Below, in pieces: positions 1 through 9,043 of a stretch of 41,635 nucleotides of DNA. How positions within the stretch are numbered: the stretch's first letter is position 1; each line of letters begins with the position of its first letter. The position numbers were made by a program, and so were the translations under genes. The notes under the pieces were generated by a model. It saw only the letters and a list, made by a program, of their open reading frames with translations, was not told the origin of the DNA and did no database searches. Origin of the DNA: Collinsella sp. Its GTDB lineage: Bacteria; Actinomycetota; Coriobacteriia; Coriobacteriales; Coriobacteriaceae. The DNA is taken from contig JAUMOL010000034.1 of NCBI GenBank assembly GCA_031295385.1, positions 1-41,635 on the forward strand, read 5' to 3'.

Positions 1-60
1 TTTCCATGGTCGAGGACGTTCTGAAAACTAAGTCCAGCACGGGCCCGGACAAACAACCGA

Positions 61-1089
61 CTACAGGTCGATGTGCGATTCCTTGATCGGGAACGGCTGC
101 GCGAAGTGGCACGCGCAGCAGTGGCCCGGGGCAACTTCCTTAAACTCGGGAAGCTTCTCGGAGCAGATACCCTGCGCAATCGGGCAGCGCGTGTGGAAAC
201 GGCAGCCGGTCGGCGGATCCAGCGGTGACGGCGGATCGCCGGCGAGGATGATGCGCTTGCGGGTCTTCTGGATATCCGGATCGGGCACCGGCACGGCAGA
301 CAGCAGCGACTGCGTGTACGGATGGTGCGGCTCACTGTAGAGCGTCTTCCAGTCCGAAACCTCGACCATCTTGCCCAGATACATAACGGCAACGCGATCG
401 GAGATGTGCTGTACGACAGAGAGGTCGTGAGCAATGAAGAGATAAGCCGTACCAAACTTGTCCTGGAGTTCCTTAAGAAGGTTCAGAACCTGGGCCTGAA
501 TGGATACGTCAAGTGCAGAGACAGGCTCGTCGCAGATGATCAGCTTGGGCTTCAGAGCGAACGCGCGGGCAATGCCGACACGCTGACGCTGACCGCCGGA
601 GAACTCGTGCGGATAGCGGTTGATGTGCTCGGGGTTCAGTCCTACAACGTCGAGAAGCTCGCGGACACGCTCAATGCGCTCTTCCTTGGTGCCCACGCCG
701 TGAATGGTCATGGGCTCGGAGACGATCTCGCCGATGGTCATACGGGGATTCAGCGAAGCATAAGGATCCTGGAAGATAAACTGCATCTCGCGACGCATGT
801 CCTTGATCTCATGCTTGCTCATCTCGGCAACATCTTTACCCTGGAAGAACACCTTACCGGCGGTCGGCTTGGTCAGGCGCATGATGGTGCGGCCCGTCGT
901 GGACTTACCGCAACCAGACTCACCAACCAGACCAAAGGTCTCGCCAGGATAAATCTCAAAAGAGATGTCGTTTACGGCAGAGACGACGCGCTTGGAAAAA
1001 CGCTTGGCGAACATGCCGGACTCAGCGGGGAACTCCTTAGAGAGGTGCTCGACCTTCAGCAGCGGAGTACGCTCGTTGGTATCTGCCAT
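61..1089 (-). CDS. oppF: Oligopeptide ABC transporter ATP-binding subunit OppF
   Basis: One of two ATPases that power oligopeptide import at the cytoplasmic face of the membrane. The 342-aa protein shows a Walker A GESGCGKST (res 56-64), a Q-loop in FIFQDPYASLNP (about 105-115), the signature FSGGQ (163-167), Walker B LIICDEP (183-189) and the H-loop His221. The C-terminal oligo_HPY region carries GCRF..RCP with Cys296, 302 and 309, then a GHCCACHFA motif; this cysteine set is typical of Opp/Dpp ATPases and may hold an Fe-S cluster. It is the last gene of oppABCDF. Its ATG overlaps the oppD stop by one base (TAATG), so the two are translationally coupled. No terminator is visible in the 60 bases downstream. 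The peptide specificity cannot be read from the sequence. Confidence 0.93.
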   Translation of the reverse strand: MADTNERTPLLKVEHLSKEFPAESGMFAKRFSKRVVSAVNDISFEIYPGETFGLVGESGCGKSTTGRTIMRLTKPTAGKVFFQGKDVAEMSKHEIKDMRREMQFIFQDPYASLNPRMTIGEIVSEPMTIHGVGTKEERIERVRELLDVVGLNPEHINRYPHEFSGGQRQRVGIARAFALKPKLIICDEPVSALDVSIQAQVLNLLKELQDKFGTAYLFIAHDLSVVQHISDRVAVMYLGKMVEVSDWKTLYSEPHHPYTQSLLSAVPVPDPDIQKTRKRIILAGDPPSPLDPPTGCRFHTRCPIAQGICSEKLPEFKEVAPGHCCACHFAQPFPIKESHIDL

Positions 1090-2180
1090 TACGCCTCGCC
1101 TCCCTTCTTGGAATCCTTGCGCGTACGGGACGTCTCAGGAGCGTTCTTGAGGAACTCGGGGTCACCGGAGTAGTGGCACGCAGAGTAATGACCAGACTCG
1201 GTGACAACGCGCTCGGGGCGCTGCTTGCGGCACTTATCGGTCGCATAGGGACAACGAGGCGAGAACACGCAGCCCTCGGGCAGGTTCATGAGCGAAGGCG
1301 GGTTGCCGTGAATCGGCGTAAGCGGCTTCTTCTCTTCGATGGCCTGCTCCGGGATGGAGCGGATAAGGCCCCAGGTGTAGGGGTGGCGGCTCTCGTAGAA
1401 GATTTCCTCAGCAGTACCGAACTCGACGGGACGACCGGCGTACATAACCATGATCTTATCGGCCATGTCGGCGACGACGCCCAGGTCATGGGTAATCATG
1501 ATGATGGCGTTGCCGTTCTTCTCCTGCATTTCCTGCATGAGCTCGATAATCTGAGCCTGAATGGTAACGTCCAGAGCCGTCGTGGGCTCGTCGGCAATCA
1601 GAATATCGGGATCGCAGGCAAGAGCCATGGCAATCATGACGCGCTGACGCATACCGCCAGAGAACTGGTGCGGATACTCATTGACGCGCTTCTCGGGCTC
1701 GGGGATACCCACGAGGTCCAAAAGCTCGGTAGCGCGCTTGAGCGCCTCCTGCTTGGAGTAGCCACGGTGCAGACGAAGGCCCTCACCCACCTGCTTGCCG
1801 ATCTTATAGACCGGGTTCAAGGAGGTCATAGGATCCTGGAAGATCATCGCGATATCGTTGCCGCGAATATGCTGCATCTCTTCCTCGGTCATTTCGAGGA
1901 TGGAGCGGCCGCGATAGCGAACGTCGCCGCCCTCGATCTTTCCCGGAGGCATCGAGATAAGGCCCATGATGGTCATGGCGGTCACGGACTTACCGGAGCC
2001 GGACTCACCGACGACACCCAGGGTCTCGCCGCGATCGAGCGTGTAGGAGACACCGTCGACAGCGCGAACGACGCCATCCTCGGTGTGGAAATACATCTTA
2101 AGGTCATCGACCTCGAGCAGATGCTGGCCCTCGGGAACCGGCTGGTCCTTCAGGTCCACATAGTTCTTGTTCTTCTTCAT
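1089..2180 (-). CDS. oppD: Oligopeptide ABC transporter ATP-binding subunit OppD
   Basis: Partner ATPase of OppF. The 363-aa protein has Walker A GESGSGKS (58-65), QDPMTSLNP (about 115-123), FSGGMRQR (173-180) and Walker B ILIADEP (193-199). The C-terminal Opp extension has PEGCVFSPRCPYATDKC, with Cys304, 310 and 317, and a further Cys335. The ATG start MKKNKNYVDL lies 2 bp after the oppC stop, so the gene is cotranscribed with the permeases. OppD ATPases tend to have MxQR or GMRQR signatures and a full cysteine set, which is why this one rather than the next gene is called D. Substrate is inferred only from family membership. Confidence 0.92.
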   Translation of the reverse strand: MKKNKNYVDLKDQPVPEGQHLLEVDDLKMYFHTEDGVVRAVDGVSYTLDRGETLGVVGESGSGKSVTAMTIMGLISMPPGKIEGGDVRYRGRSILEMTEEEMQHIRGNDIAMIFQDPMTSLNPVYKIGKQVGEGLRLHRGYSKQEALKRATELLDLVGIPEPEKRVNEYPHQFSGGMRQRVMIAMALACDPDILIADEPTTALDVTIQAQIIELMQEMQEKNGNAIIMITHDLGVVADMADKIMVMYAGRPVEFGTAEEIFYESRHPYTWGLIRSIPEQAIEEKKPLTPIHGNPPSLMNLPEGCVFSPRCPYATDKCRKQRPERVVTESGHYSACHYSGDPEFLKNAPETSRTRKDSKKGGEA

Positions 2181-2182
2181 CC

Positions 2183-3118
2183 TTATGCGTCCTTCATCTT
2201 GACGTCGAGGGCGTCGCGCAGACCATCACCCAGCAGGGTGAAGGCGAGCACCGTCGAGAGAATTGCCAGACCGGGCATGATCATCATCCAGGGAGCAGTC
2301 AGAAGATACTGCTGACCGTCCTGAATCATGGAGCCCCACGAAGGCGTAGGCGGAATAACGCCCATGCCGAGGAAGGACAGTGCGGACTCGGTCAGAATGG
2401 CGCCACCAATGTTCATGGTCGCGTAGACCACGATGGAGGCGACGGAGTTCGGGAAAATGTGACGCACGACGATACGAGCATCAGATGCACCCATCGCGCG
2501 CGCAGCGTCAACATAGTCGTTTTCCTTGACCGTCAAGATTGCAGAGCGGAAGACGCGAGCAATCGAAGGCCAGCCGAGAATACCGATGGCGATAAAGACG
2601 TTCTGAAGACCACGGCCGATAACGGCGATCATGGCGACGACGAACAGCACGTACGGGAACGCTAGGAAGATATCCGCACAGCGCATGATGATCGTATCCC
2701 AGATGCCGCCGTAGAAACCGGCCAGAGCACCCATGACCAGACCGATCAACGTGGAGATCGCAGTGGCCATAATACCGACGGAAAGCGAAACGCGTGCACC
2801 GTAGATAACGCGGACGAGGATGTCACGACCAAGGGCGTCGGTGCCAAACGGGTGCTCCGCACACGGAGCCAGCAGCGACGTCTGGGCCATGGTAGTCGAG
2901 TCGGAAGCCGTCGGCGAACCGAGCCAGGGCTTAGCCCACAGATCTGCGGTCAGGGCAACCACAACGACGATGATGATCCAGCAGACACCGATAACGGCGA
3001 GCTTGTTCTTACGAAGACGCTTGAAAGCGTCGCCCCACAGCGTGCGGGACTTGGCGGGAGCAGATGCGGCCTTGGTGGCGGTAGCCTGCTCCTGAGACTG
3101 AGAATCAGTTTCCTGCAT
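2183..3118 (-). CDS. oppC: Oligopeptide ABC transporter permease OppC
   Basis: Inner-membrane permease of the Opp system, 311 aa. A hydrophilic N-terminal tail rich in Gln, Ala and Thr (about 1-35) precedes the first membrane helix (about 40-60). A FGTDALGRDILVRVIYGAR motif follows, characteristic of the OppC/DppC subfamily. The cytoplasmic EAA loop is seen as DYVDAARAMGASDARIVVRHIFPN, where the ATPases dock, and the protein ends with LLGDGLRDALDVK, typical for OppC. It starts 14 bp after oppB and ends 2 bp before oppD. Confidence 0.93.
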   Translation of the reverse strand: MQETDSQSQEQATATKAASAPAKSRTLWGDAFKRLRKNKLAVIGVCWIIIVVVVALTADLWAKPWLGSPTASDSTTMAQTSLLAPCAEHPFGTDALGRDILVRVIYGARVSLSVGIMATAISTLIGLVMGALAGFYGGIWDTIIMRCADIFLAFPYVLFVVAMIAVIGRGLQNVFIAIGILGWPSIARVFRSAILTVKENDYVDAARAMGASDARIVVRHIFPNSVASIVVYATMNIGGAILTESALSFLGMGVIPPTPSWGSMIQDGQQYLLTAPWMMIMPGLAILSTVLAFTLLGDGLRDALDVKMKDA

Positions 3119-3132
3119 GAGACGTACCTCCC

Positions 3133-4170
3133 TTAGGCCTTATCCGACGGACCGCCAAGGCGGATGCGCGGGTCGAGGAATGCATAGCTAATGTCGACGA
3201 GCAGGTTGATCACCATGACGACGACGACGATGAGCGTAACGCCGCCCATAACGATGGGCCAGTCACGCATGCTAATGGCGCGATAGACCTCATAGCCGAT
3301 ACCGGGCCAGTTAAAGACCGTCTCGGTCAGGATGGCGCCCGAAAGCATGCCACCGAAGTCGACACCAATATAGGTAACGACGGGGATGAGTGCATTCTTA
3401 AGCGCATGCTTGATGATGATCGCGCGATTGGAGAGACCCTTGGCCTTTGCCGTGCGGATGTAATCCTGGTTCATGACGTCGAGCAGCTGCGAGCGCATAA
3501 TGCGGGCGGCGTAAGCGGTCGAAACCGAAGCCAGCGTAATGGTCGGGAGCACATAGTGCATCCAATCCTGATACTGAGAGCTGGAACCACCGGCACCCGA
3601 GATCGGCATGGAGAATGCACCGCCCGTGGCGTCCTTGAGGATGACGCCAAAGAACAGTTGCAGCAACATACCGAGCCAGAAGGCCGGGACGGCAACGAGG
3701 ATCGACGTGGTGAGCGTTACCAAAATATCCCAGAAGGAATAACGCTTTACCGCCGAAATGATACCCGCACCGATACCCATGATTGCCTCGAGCACGATGG
3801 CGCACGCGGCAAGTTTGACCGTATACGGATACTTCTGGGCAAAGATTTCCGTAACCGGCAGCTTACGCTGATACGAATTGCCCAGATCGCCATGAAGCAG
3901 GCCGTTCATGTAATACAAATAACGGTCCACGAGCGACGTTTGAACGGGGTCGCCGTTCTCGTCAAGAATCGCGTTGCCGTCCTCGTCCGACTGGACCAGG
4001 TGATAGCGGACGCGAAGCTGAAGCTCCACCTCGGGGGACAGAGCCTTGTCTCCACCGATCAGCTTGATCGGATCTCCCGGCACGATATTCTGGAGGGCGA
4101 ACAGAATCAGCGTAACGCCCAAAAACACCGGGATGAACTGAAGCACACGTTTAACGATGTACTTACCCAT
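3133..4170 (-). CDS. oppB: Oligopeptide ABC transporter permease OppB
   Basis: Inner-membrane permease pairing with OppC, 345 aa. The N-terminus MGKYIVKRVLQFIPVFLGVT and the PGDP motif are OppB/DppB hallmarks. The EAA loop reads DYIRTAKAKGLSNRAIIIKHALKN, and the C-terminus ends with SYAFLDPRIRLG. A loop of about 30 residues with VQSDEDGNAILDENGD lies in the extracytoplasmic region after helix 1. The ATG has GGGAG four bases upstream. It is separated from oppA by 156 bp that contain a hairpin. Confidence 0.93.
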   Translation of the reverse strand: MGKYIVKRVLQFIPVFLGVTLILFALQNIVPGDPIKLIGGDKALSPEVELQLRVRYHLVQSDEDGNAILDENGDPVQTSLVDRYLYYMNGLLHGDLGNSYQRKLPVTEIFAQKYPYTVKLAACAIVLEAIMGIGAGIISAVKRYSFWDILVTLTTSILVAVPAFWLGMLLQLFFGVILKDATGGAFSMPISGAGGSSSQYQDWMHYVLPTITLASVSTAYAARIMRSQLLDVMNQDYIRTAKAKGLSNRAIIIKHALKNALIPVVTYIGVDFGGMLSGAILTETVFNWPGIGYEVYRAISMRDWPIVMGGVTLIVVVVMVINLLVDISYAFLDPRIRLGGPSDKA

Positions 4171-4201
4171 ACCACTCCCCTATCTAGGGATTAACCTAAA
4201 T

Positions 4202-4229
4202 GGGATGCCGATCGCCAGACCGGCATCCC
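4202..4229 (-). terminator. Hairpin in the oppA-oppB gap (attenuator or mRNA-stabilising stem)
   Basis: Nine-bp perfect stem (GGGATGCCG at 4202-4210 with CGGCATCCC at 4221-4229) and a 10-nt loop, about 100 bp downstream of oppA on the minus strand. The run after the stem is ATTTAGG, not a real U-tract, so it is a weak terminator at best. A stem here would fit the common need for more binding protein than permease. Confidence 0.55.
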
Positions 4230-4326
4230 AAAATTACCATCAGCCAGTTTACCCCAGGTTAGGGAGAACTGTATGTTTCCCATGAGGTCTACGTAAATAC
4301 TTGACCCTCACGGAAGCTGCAAACTC

Positions 4327-6003
4327 TTAGGCGAGCTCAGCGGTACCCAGATCGGCATGCTTCTGCGGATCGACATAGAGGTGCTTGATGCGATCGGAGC
4401 CGACGATGGTGTGCGTGTAGAACATAATCGGGATGACCGGGCAGTCGGCAGCGACCATTGCGTCGGCCTCCTGCATCTTAGCGACGCGCTCCTCGTCGTC
4501 AACAATAGTACGAGCCTCGTCGACCTTGGCGTCGAACTCGGGGTTGTTGTAACCGGAGCGGTTGTCGCCACCGAGGGAGTCGGAGTGGAACAGCGGATAC
4601 AGGAAGTTGTCCATGATCGGGTAGTCGGCAATCCAACCCAGACGACCGAACTGATAGTTAAAGTTCTGATACTGCTCGAGCAGGGCAGACCACTCAGGGG
4701 TATCGGAGACGGCGGTAACGCCAACCTTGGCGAGGTCGCCGATGATGGACTCCATGATCTCCTTGTGACCGCCGTCCTGGTTGTAGGAAAGGGTCACGCT
4801 AATGCCACGATCCCCGTTAGCGCCAGCGGGAGCAACCTTGTCGAGGTACTCGTTGGCCTTGTCGACATCGTAGGCGCAGAACTCCCATGCGCCCTCCTTG
4901 TAGCCATCGATGCCCGGAGGAACAATGCCGTCGGCGGGGGTACGGGTACCCTTGTAGATGGTCTTGCAGATGGCCTCACGGTTGATGGCCAGGGAGATAC
5001 CCCTGCGCAGGTCGGCGTTGTTGAACGGCTCGGCCGTGGTGTTGCAGGTCAGGTAGTAGGTGGAAGGCTCGGCGCCGAGCAGCATGCGCTCGCCGTCACC
5101 CATGGTGTAGCCGTCCTTGGACACGCCGCGGTCCTTCTTGGCGGCATCGATCTGAGCAACGGGAACGTCGCAGACATCGAGGTTACCGGCCTGGAACTCC
5201 TTGTAAGCAGTCTCCATGTCCTTGATGACCTGGAAGTGGATACCATCGATCTTGGCCTTGTCGCCATAGTAATCGTCGAACTTCTTGAGGTTGATCTCCT
5301 GACCATCCTCCCACTTGCCGTCCATCATGAACGGGCCGTTACCGACCGGTGCAAGATAGAAGCTCTTGACATCGGACTCGGCGCACTCGGGAACCGGGGC
5401 CAGAGCCGGGTGAGAGGCGACAAAGGGGAAGTCGGCGTAAGCGGAAGACAGCTTGACGACGAGGGTCTCATCGTCGGGGCAGGTAACACCGCTGAGCTCG
5501 GTAGCGTTACCGGCAAGCAGATCGTCATAGCCCTCGACCATGGAAAGGTGATAGGAGACCTCGGAAGGGCCATACTCGGTAGCGATGGCCGACTTGGTGT
5601 TGACCAGACGCTCCCAACCGAGCTTGAAGGACTTGGAGGTAACGTCGTCACCGTTGTGGAACTTGGCCTTCTTGATCTTGAAGGTAAACTCGGTGGCGTC
5701 GTCGTTGGCCTCAAAGGACTCGCAAGCCAGCGGAACGATCTCGCCCTTCTCGGCGTCATAAGAGGTCAGAGCGTCAAAGAGCTGGTACTCGACCTGAGTG
5801 CCCTGGTCCTCCTGGACATTGTAGGGGTCGATGCAGACCGGGTTGTTGATGTAGAAGTTCAGCGTCGAACCGGACTCAGAACCGGAAGCGTCGCCACCCT
5901 TCTTGCCGCATGCGGCAAGAAAAGCCATGGAGCTCGCAGCAAGGGTGCCGCCAACAAAGGCGCGACGACCCATAACGGGCTGGTGGAACATAGAATCAGC
6001 CAT
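4327..6003 (-). CDS. oppA: Oligopeptide-binding lipoprotein OppA
   Basis: Extracytoplasmic substrate-binding protein of SBP family 5, 558 aa. The start used is ATG in MADSMFHQPVMGRRAFVGG because AAGGAGGA lies five bases upstream; a longer in-frame reading adds 16 residues without such a site. The signal region has a twin-arginine pair (R13-R14) and ends in a lipobox LAAC (Cys32), so it is probably a Tat-type lipoprotein. Family-typical parts include FTFKIKKAKFHNGDDVTSKS, the GNGPFMM stretch and GWIADYPIMDNFLYPLFHS near the C-terminus, close to classical OppA. First gene of the opp operon. Confidence 0.92.
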   Translation of the reverse strand: MADSMFHQPVMGRRAFVGGTLAASSMAFLAACGKKGGDASGSESGSTLNFYINNPVCIDPYNVQEDQGTQVEYQLFDALTSYDAEKGEIVPLACESFEANDDATEFTFKIKKAKFHNGDDVTSKSFKLGWERLVNTKSAIATEYGPSEVSYHLSMVEGYDDLLAGNATELSGVTCPDDETLVVKLSSAYADFPFVASHPALAPVPECAESDVKSFYLAPVGNGPFMMDGKWEDGQEINLKKFDDYYGDKAKIDGIHFQVIKDMETAYKEFQAGNLDVCDVPVAQIDAAKKDRGVSKDGYTMGDGERMLLGAEPSTYYLTCNTTAEPFNNADLRRGISLAINREAICKTIYKGTRTPADGIVPPGIDGYKEGAWEFCAYDVDKANEYLDKVAPAGANGDRGISVTLSYNQDGGHKEIMESIIGDLAKVGVTAVSDTPEWSALLEQYQNFNYQFGRLGWIADYPIMDNFLYPLFHSDSLGGDNRSGYNNPEFDAKVDEARTIVDDEERVAKMQEADAMVAADCPVIPIMFYTHTIVGSDRIKHLYVDPQKHADLGTAELA

Positions 6004-6144
6004 GCCATCCTCCTTATGAGATAGGACAATGAAATGTTCAGTCGGACACATGTCGAAACAATCCGATCCGAACCATCAAAACGCCGCCCGCTGCTATGGC
6101 TGGTTATGCACAACGGACCAACGTTTTGCAATACAGTAGCGCAT

Positions 6145-6176
6145 TTTATACACGATTTGGGGCTAATTCCGGTTAA
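6145..6176 (-). promoter_or_regulatory. Possible oppA promoter
   Basis: On the minus strand a TATAAA box (complement of 6145-6150) lies about 140 bp before oppA, with a poor TTAACC -35 (complement of 6171-6176) at 20 bp spacing. The 294-bp gap between secG and oppA otherwise holds the secG terminator and nothing else clear. Confidence 0.3.
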
Positions 6177-6244
6177 CGGTCGAGAATTTCTTTAGTTGGG
6201 CGAAGTATGTGAGGATATTTTGACTCTGTTACAAATATGTAAAC

Positions 6245-6273
6245 AAAAAGGGTCCCGCACTTACGGGACCCTT
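6245..6273 (-). terminator. Rho-independent terminator of secG
   Basis: Ten-bp perfect stem AAGGGTCCCG (6248-6257) with CGGGACCCTT (6264-6273), 6-nt loop, followed on the minus strand by a U run (complement of 6245-6249). It lies 25 bp after the secG stop. Confidence 0.9.
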
Positions 6274-6297
6274 CTTGAATATTTATGCGGCTCGTGC

Positions 6298-6552
6298 TTA
6301 GTAGCCGACGATGCCCTGCGGGAAGAAGAACATGCACAGCACGACGCACACGGCAAACACGACAGCCATGATGACGGTCAGGCGGTCGAGGTTCTGTTCC
6401 ATAACGCCTGTGGCAGAGCTGGAGTTATACAGCGAGCTAGCAATCATATCCGAAACGCCGGTACCCTTACCGGAATGCATCAGGACGAGAATCGTCAGCG
6501 CCACGGCAGAGACAGCCCAAACGACAAACAGAAGAATCTGGAACGGACCCAT
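6298..6552 (-). CDS. secG: Preprotein translocase subunit SecG
   Basis: Small membrane subunit of the SecYEG channel, 84 aa. Two hydrophobic helices (about 5-24 and 56-76) flank the family motif LMHSGKGTGVSDMIASS, a variant of the SecG loop QxGKGxG. The ATG has AAGGAG seven bases upstream. It follows gpmI with 164 bp between and has its own terminator. In many actinobacteria secG follows tpiA; here gpmI separates them. No clear promoter was found in 6553-6656. Confidence 0.93.
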   Translation of the reverse strand: MGPFQILLFVVWAVSAVALTILVLMHSGKGTGVSDMIASSLYNSSSATGVMEQNLDRLTVIMAVVFAVCVVLCMFFFPQGIVGY

Positions 6553-6656
6553 AGATAAGCTCCTTAATAGAACAGTTCAAACTCCAGTACTGTACCACAA
6601 CCCCCAGCACTCCCCCACCCGCCATTTAGGTATGGGGCAGAAATGGCAGAAATATT

Positions 6657-6691
6657 AAAAAGGGGATTGTCCAGTCGTGGACAACCCCCTT
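6657..6691 (-). terminator. Rho-independent terminator of gpmI
   Basis: Fourteen-position stem with one mismatch (6660-6673 with 6678-6691), tetraloop, then a U run on the minus strand (complement of 6657-6661). Starts 26 bp after the gpmI stop, so secG is likely transcribed separately or by read-through. Confidence 0.88.
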
Positions 6692-6716
6692 ACTAGAAAA
6701 CGGTATTTGTTTTCTA

Positions 6717-8270
6717 TTAGGCCTCGGTGGCGAGCACGCGACCCGTCATCTCGGCGGAAGGCTCAATACCAGCCATGGTGAGCATGGTCGGAGCGATATC
6801 GGAAAGACGGCCGTCCTCGATACCGGTGAGCTTGGCCTTCTCATCAACGATGATGAACGGCACACGGTTGGTGGTGTGAGCCGTGAACGGATGCTTGGAA
6901 CCGTCGGAAGCAACGTCAAACATGTGGTCGGCGTTGCCGTGGTCGGCGGTGATCAGCGCAAAGCCGCCCTTGGCGAGAATCGCCGGGACAACCTTGGACA
7001 GGGCATCGTCAACAGCCTCGACGGCCTTAACGGCGGCGTCGAAGACACCGGTGTGACCAACCATGTCGCAGTTCGCGAAGTTCACGATGTAGAAATCAGC
7101 GCGATCCTCGTTGATGGCGGCGACAAGCTTCTCGGTAACCTCGGGAGCGCTCATCTCGGGCTGCAGATCGTAGGTAGCGACCTTGGGGGAAGCGACGAGC
7201 ACGCGCTCCTCGCCCTCCTTGGGCTCTTCGATGCCGCCGTTGAGGAAGAACGTCACGTGGGCGTACTTCTCGGTCTCGGCGGTGTGCAGCTGCTTCAGGC
7301 CGTTGGCGGCGATAACGTCGGCCAGGACGTTCTCGGGGAACGTCTTGGGGAAGGCGACCTCGACGTCAAACGTCGGATCGTACTCGGTCATCGTCACAAA
7401 GTGCGAAAGCTTGATCTGCTCGCGCTCAAAGCCGTCGAACTCCTTGTCCGTGAACACGCGGGTCATCTGACGAGCGCGGTCGGGACGGAAGTTGAAGAAG
7501 ATGGCCGCGTCGCCCTCGTGGATGCCCTCGTTGTGGGCAGCGAAGGGCTCGACGAACTCGTCGCCGCGCGGATCCTTCTCGTAGTAGGCCTTGATACCGG
7601 CAACAGGGTCGACATCGGCATCGGACGCGTTGACCATGACGTCGTAGGCGCGCTGGATGCGCTCCCAACGATTATCGCGGTCCATGGCCCAATAACGGCC
7701 CGAGACGGTGGCAACGCGAGCGTCGCAACCGGTCTCCTCGGAGATCTTAGCCAGGAAGGCGCAGAACTCACTCATGTAGCCAGCGCCGGACTGCGGGTCA
7801 ACGTCGCGGCCATCCATGAAGGCGTGGACGCGAACGGTCTTGACACCGTGCTCGGCAGCCATCTTGACCAGAGCCTCGACGTGGTTCATGTGGGAGTGAA
7901 CGCCGCCAGGGCTCATAAGGCCCATGAGGTGAAGAGCCTTGCCGTCAGCCTTGACGTCGTCCATAGCCTTGACGAAAACCTCGTTCTTGGCGATGGAGCC
8001 GTCCTTGATGGCATTGTTGATGCGCGAAAGCTCCTGGAACACGATGCGGCCGGCACCGATGTTGAGGTGGCCTACCTCGGAGTTGCCCATCTGGCCGTCG
8101 GGAAGGCCCACGTCCTCGCCCGAAGCGCCGAGCGTGGTGTGGGGGTACTTCTCATACAGGCTATCAAGGAAGGGCGTCTTGGCAGCGGCGACGGCGTTCT
8201 CGCCATCGGCCGGAGCCAGGCCACAGCCGTCCATGATAATCAGGAGTGCAGGAAGATGACGCTGTGCCAT
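6717..8270 (-). CDS. gpmI: 2,3-bisphosphoglycerate-independent phosphoglycerate mutase
   Basis: Converts 3-phosphoglycerate to 2-phosphoglycerate in glycolysis with two Mn ions; cytoplasmic. The 517-aa length is normal for the family. The N-terminus has the metal-binding IIMDGCGLA (Asp14), then GLPDGQMGNSEVGHLNIGAGR with the phospho-serine Ser64, the domain-B motif HAFMDGRDVDPQSG, and the C-terminal LITADHGNADHM with metal ligands. It begins 5 bp after tpiA, so gap-pgk-tpiA-gpmI form one glycolytic run. Not related to the dPGM (GpmA) fold. Confidence 0.96.
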   Translation of the reverse strand: MAQRHLPALLIIMDGCGLAPADGENAVAAAKTPFLDSLYEKYPHTTLGASGEDVGLPDGQMGNSEVGHLNIGAGRIVFQELSRINNAIKDGSIAKNEVFVKAMDDVKADGKALHLMGLMSPGGVHSHMNHVEALVKMAAEHGVKTVRVHAFMDGRDVDPQSGAGYMSEFCAFLAKISEETGCDARVATVSGRYWAMDRDNRWERIQRAYDVMVNASDADVDPVAGIKAYYEKDPRGDEFVEPFAAHNEGIHEGDAAIFFNFRPDRARQMTRVFTDKEFDGFEREQIKLSHFVTMTEYDPTFDVEVAFPKTFPENVLADVIAANGLKQLHTAETEKYAHVTFFLNGGIEEPKEGEERVLVASPKVATYDLQPEMSAPEVTEKLVAAINEDRADFYIVNFANCDMVGHTGVFDAAVKAVEAVDDALSKVVPAILAKGGFALITADHGNADHMFDVASDGSKHPFTAHTTNRVPFIIVDEKAKLTGIEDGRLSDIAPTMLTMAGIEPSAEMTGRVLATEA

Positions 8271-8275
8271 ATGTC

Positions 8276-9043
8276 CTACTCGCCTGCCTTGACGACCATA
8301 GAGGCGAAGTCGGCAGCCTTGAGCGAAGCGCCGCCCACGAGGGCGCCGTCAACGTCGGGCTTGGCGACGAGCTCAGCGATGTTGCCGGGCTTGGCAGAGC
8401 CACCATAGAGAACGCGGATGCCGTTAGCGAGCTCCTCGCCGAACATCTCCTTGAGGGTCTCACGGATAGCGCCGCAGACCTCCTGAGCGTCCTCGGCGGT
8501 AGCGGTCTTGCCGGTGCCAATGGCCCAGATGGGCTCGTAGGCGACGACGACCTGCTTGGGGCAGGTGATCTCAAGACCAGCAAGGCCGGCCTTGACCTGG
8601 TTCACGACGTGCTCGACATAGGTGCCAGCCTCGCGGACCTCGAGGGACTCGCCGCAGCAGAAGACGGGAACAAGACCGGCGGCAACGAGAGCCTTGGCCT
8701 TCTTGTTCTGGTCCTCGTCGGTCTCGTGGAAGTAGTCGCGACGCTCGGAGTGACCGATGATGCAGTAGGTGCAGCCAGCGGACTTGAGCATGTCGCAAGA
8801 GGACTCACCGGTGAAGGCACCCTTGGCCTCCCAGTACACGTTCTGTGCACCGAGGGCGATAGGGGCAGCCTGAATGCGGTCATGAACCGTGGTGATGTCG
8901 ATGGTCGGAGGGCAGACGAGCACCTCGACGCCAGCCGGAACCTCAGGCAGAGCCTGGGCCAGCTCGTCGGCGAGCTTGGCAGCCTCGGCGACGTCGTTGT
9001 TCATCTTCCAGTTACCAGCAATAAGAAGGGTGCGATTAGGCAT
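8276..9043 (-). CDS. tpiA: Triosephosphate isomerase
   Basis: Interconverts dihydroxyacetone phosphate and glyceraldehyde 3-phosphate. 255 aa, starting MPNRTLLIAGNWKMNN; a 21-residue longer reading exists but lacks family similarity. Active-site residues visible: Asn11 and Lys13 (NWKMN), His98 in IIGHSERR, Glu170 in AYEPIWAIGTG. The ATG overlaps the end of pgk by 8 nt (ATGCCTAA), so translation is coupled. Confidence 0.96.
   Translation of the reverse strand: MPNRTLLIAGNWKMNNDVAEAAKLADELAQALPEVPAGVEVLVCPPTIDITTVHDRIQAAPIALGAQNVYWEAKGAFTGESSCDMLKSAGCTYCIIGHSERRDYFHETDEDQNKKAKALVAAGLVPVFCCGESLEVREAGTYVEHVVNQVKAGLAGLEITCPKQVVVAYEPIWAIGTGKTATAEDAQEVCGAIRETLKEMFGEELANGIRVLYGGSAKPGNIAELVAKPDVDGALVGGASLKAADFASMVVKAGE

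Noticed and set aside
71..340. Possible small plus-strand gene at the left edge
   Set aside because: It is antisense to the C-terminal Cys motif region of oppF, which is clearly coding.
4357..6024. Long plus-strand open frames antisense to oppA and likewise to gpmI, pgk, gap, nanA, uvrC and uvrA
   Set aside because: Each lies fully over a real gene; products are Val/Leu/Asp/Gly-rich without motifs, and none has a fitting ribosome binding site.
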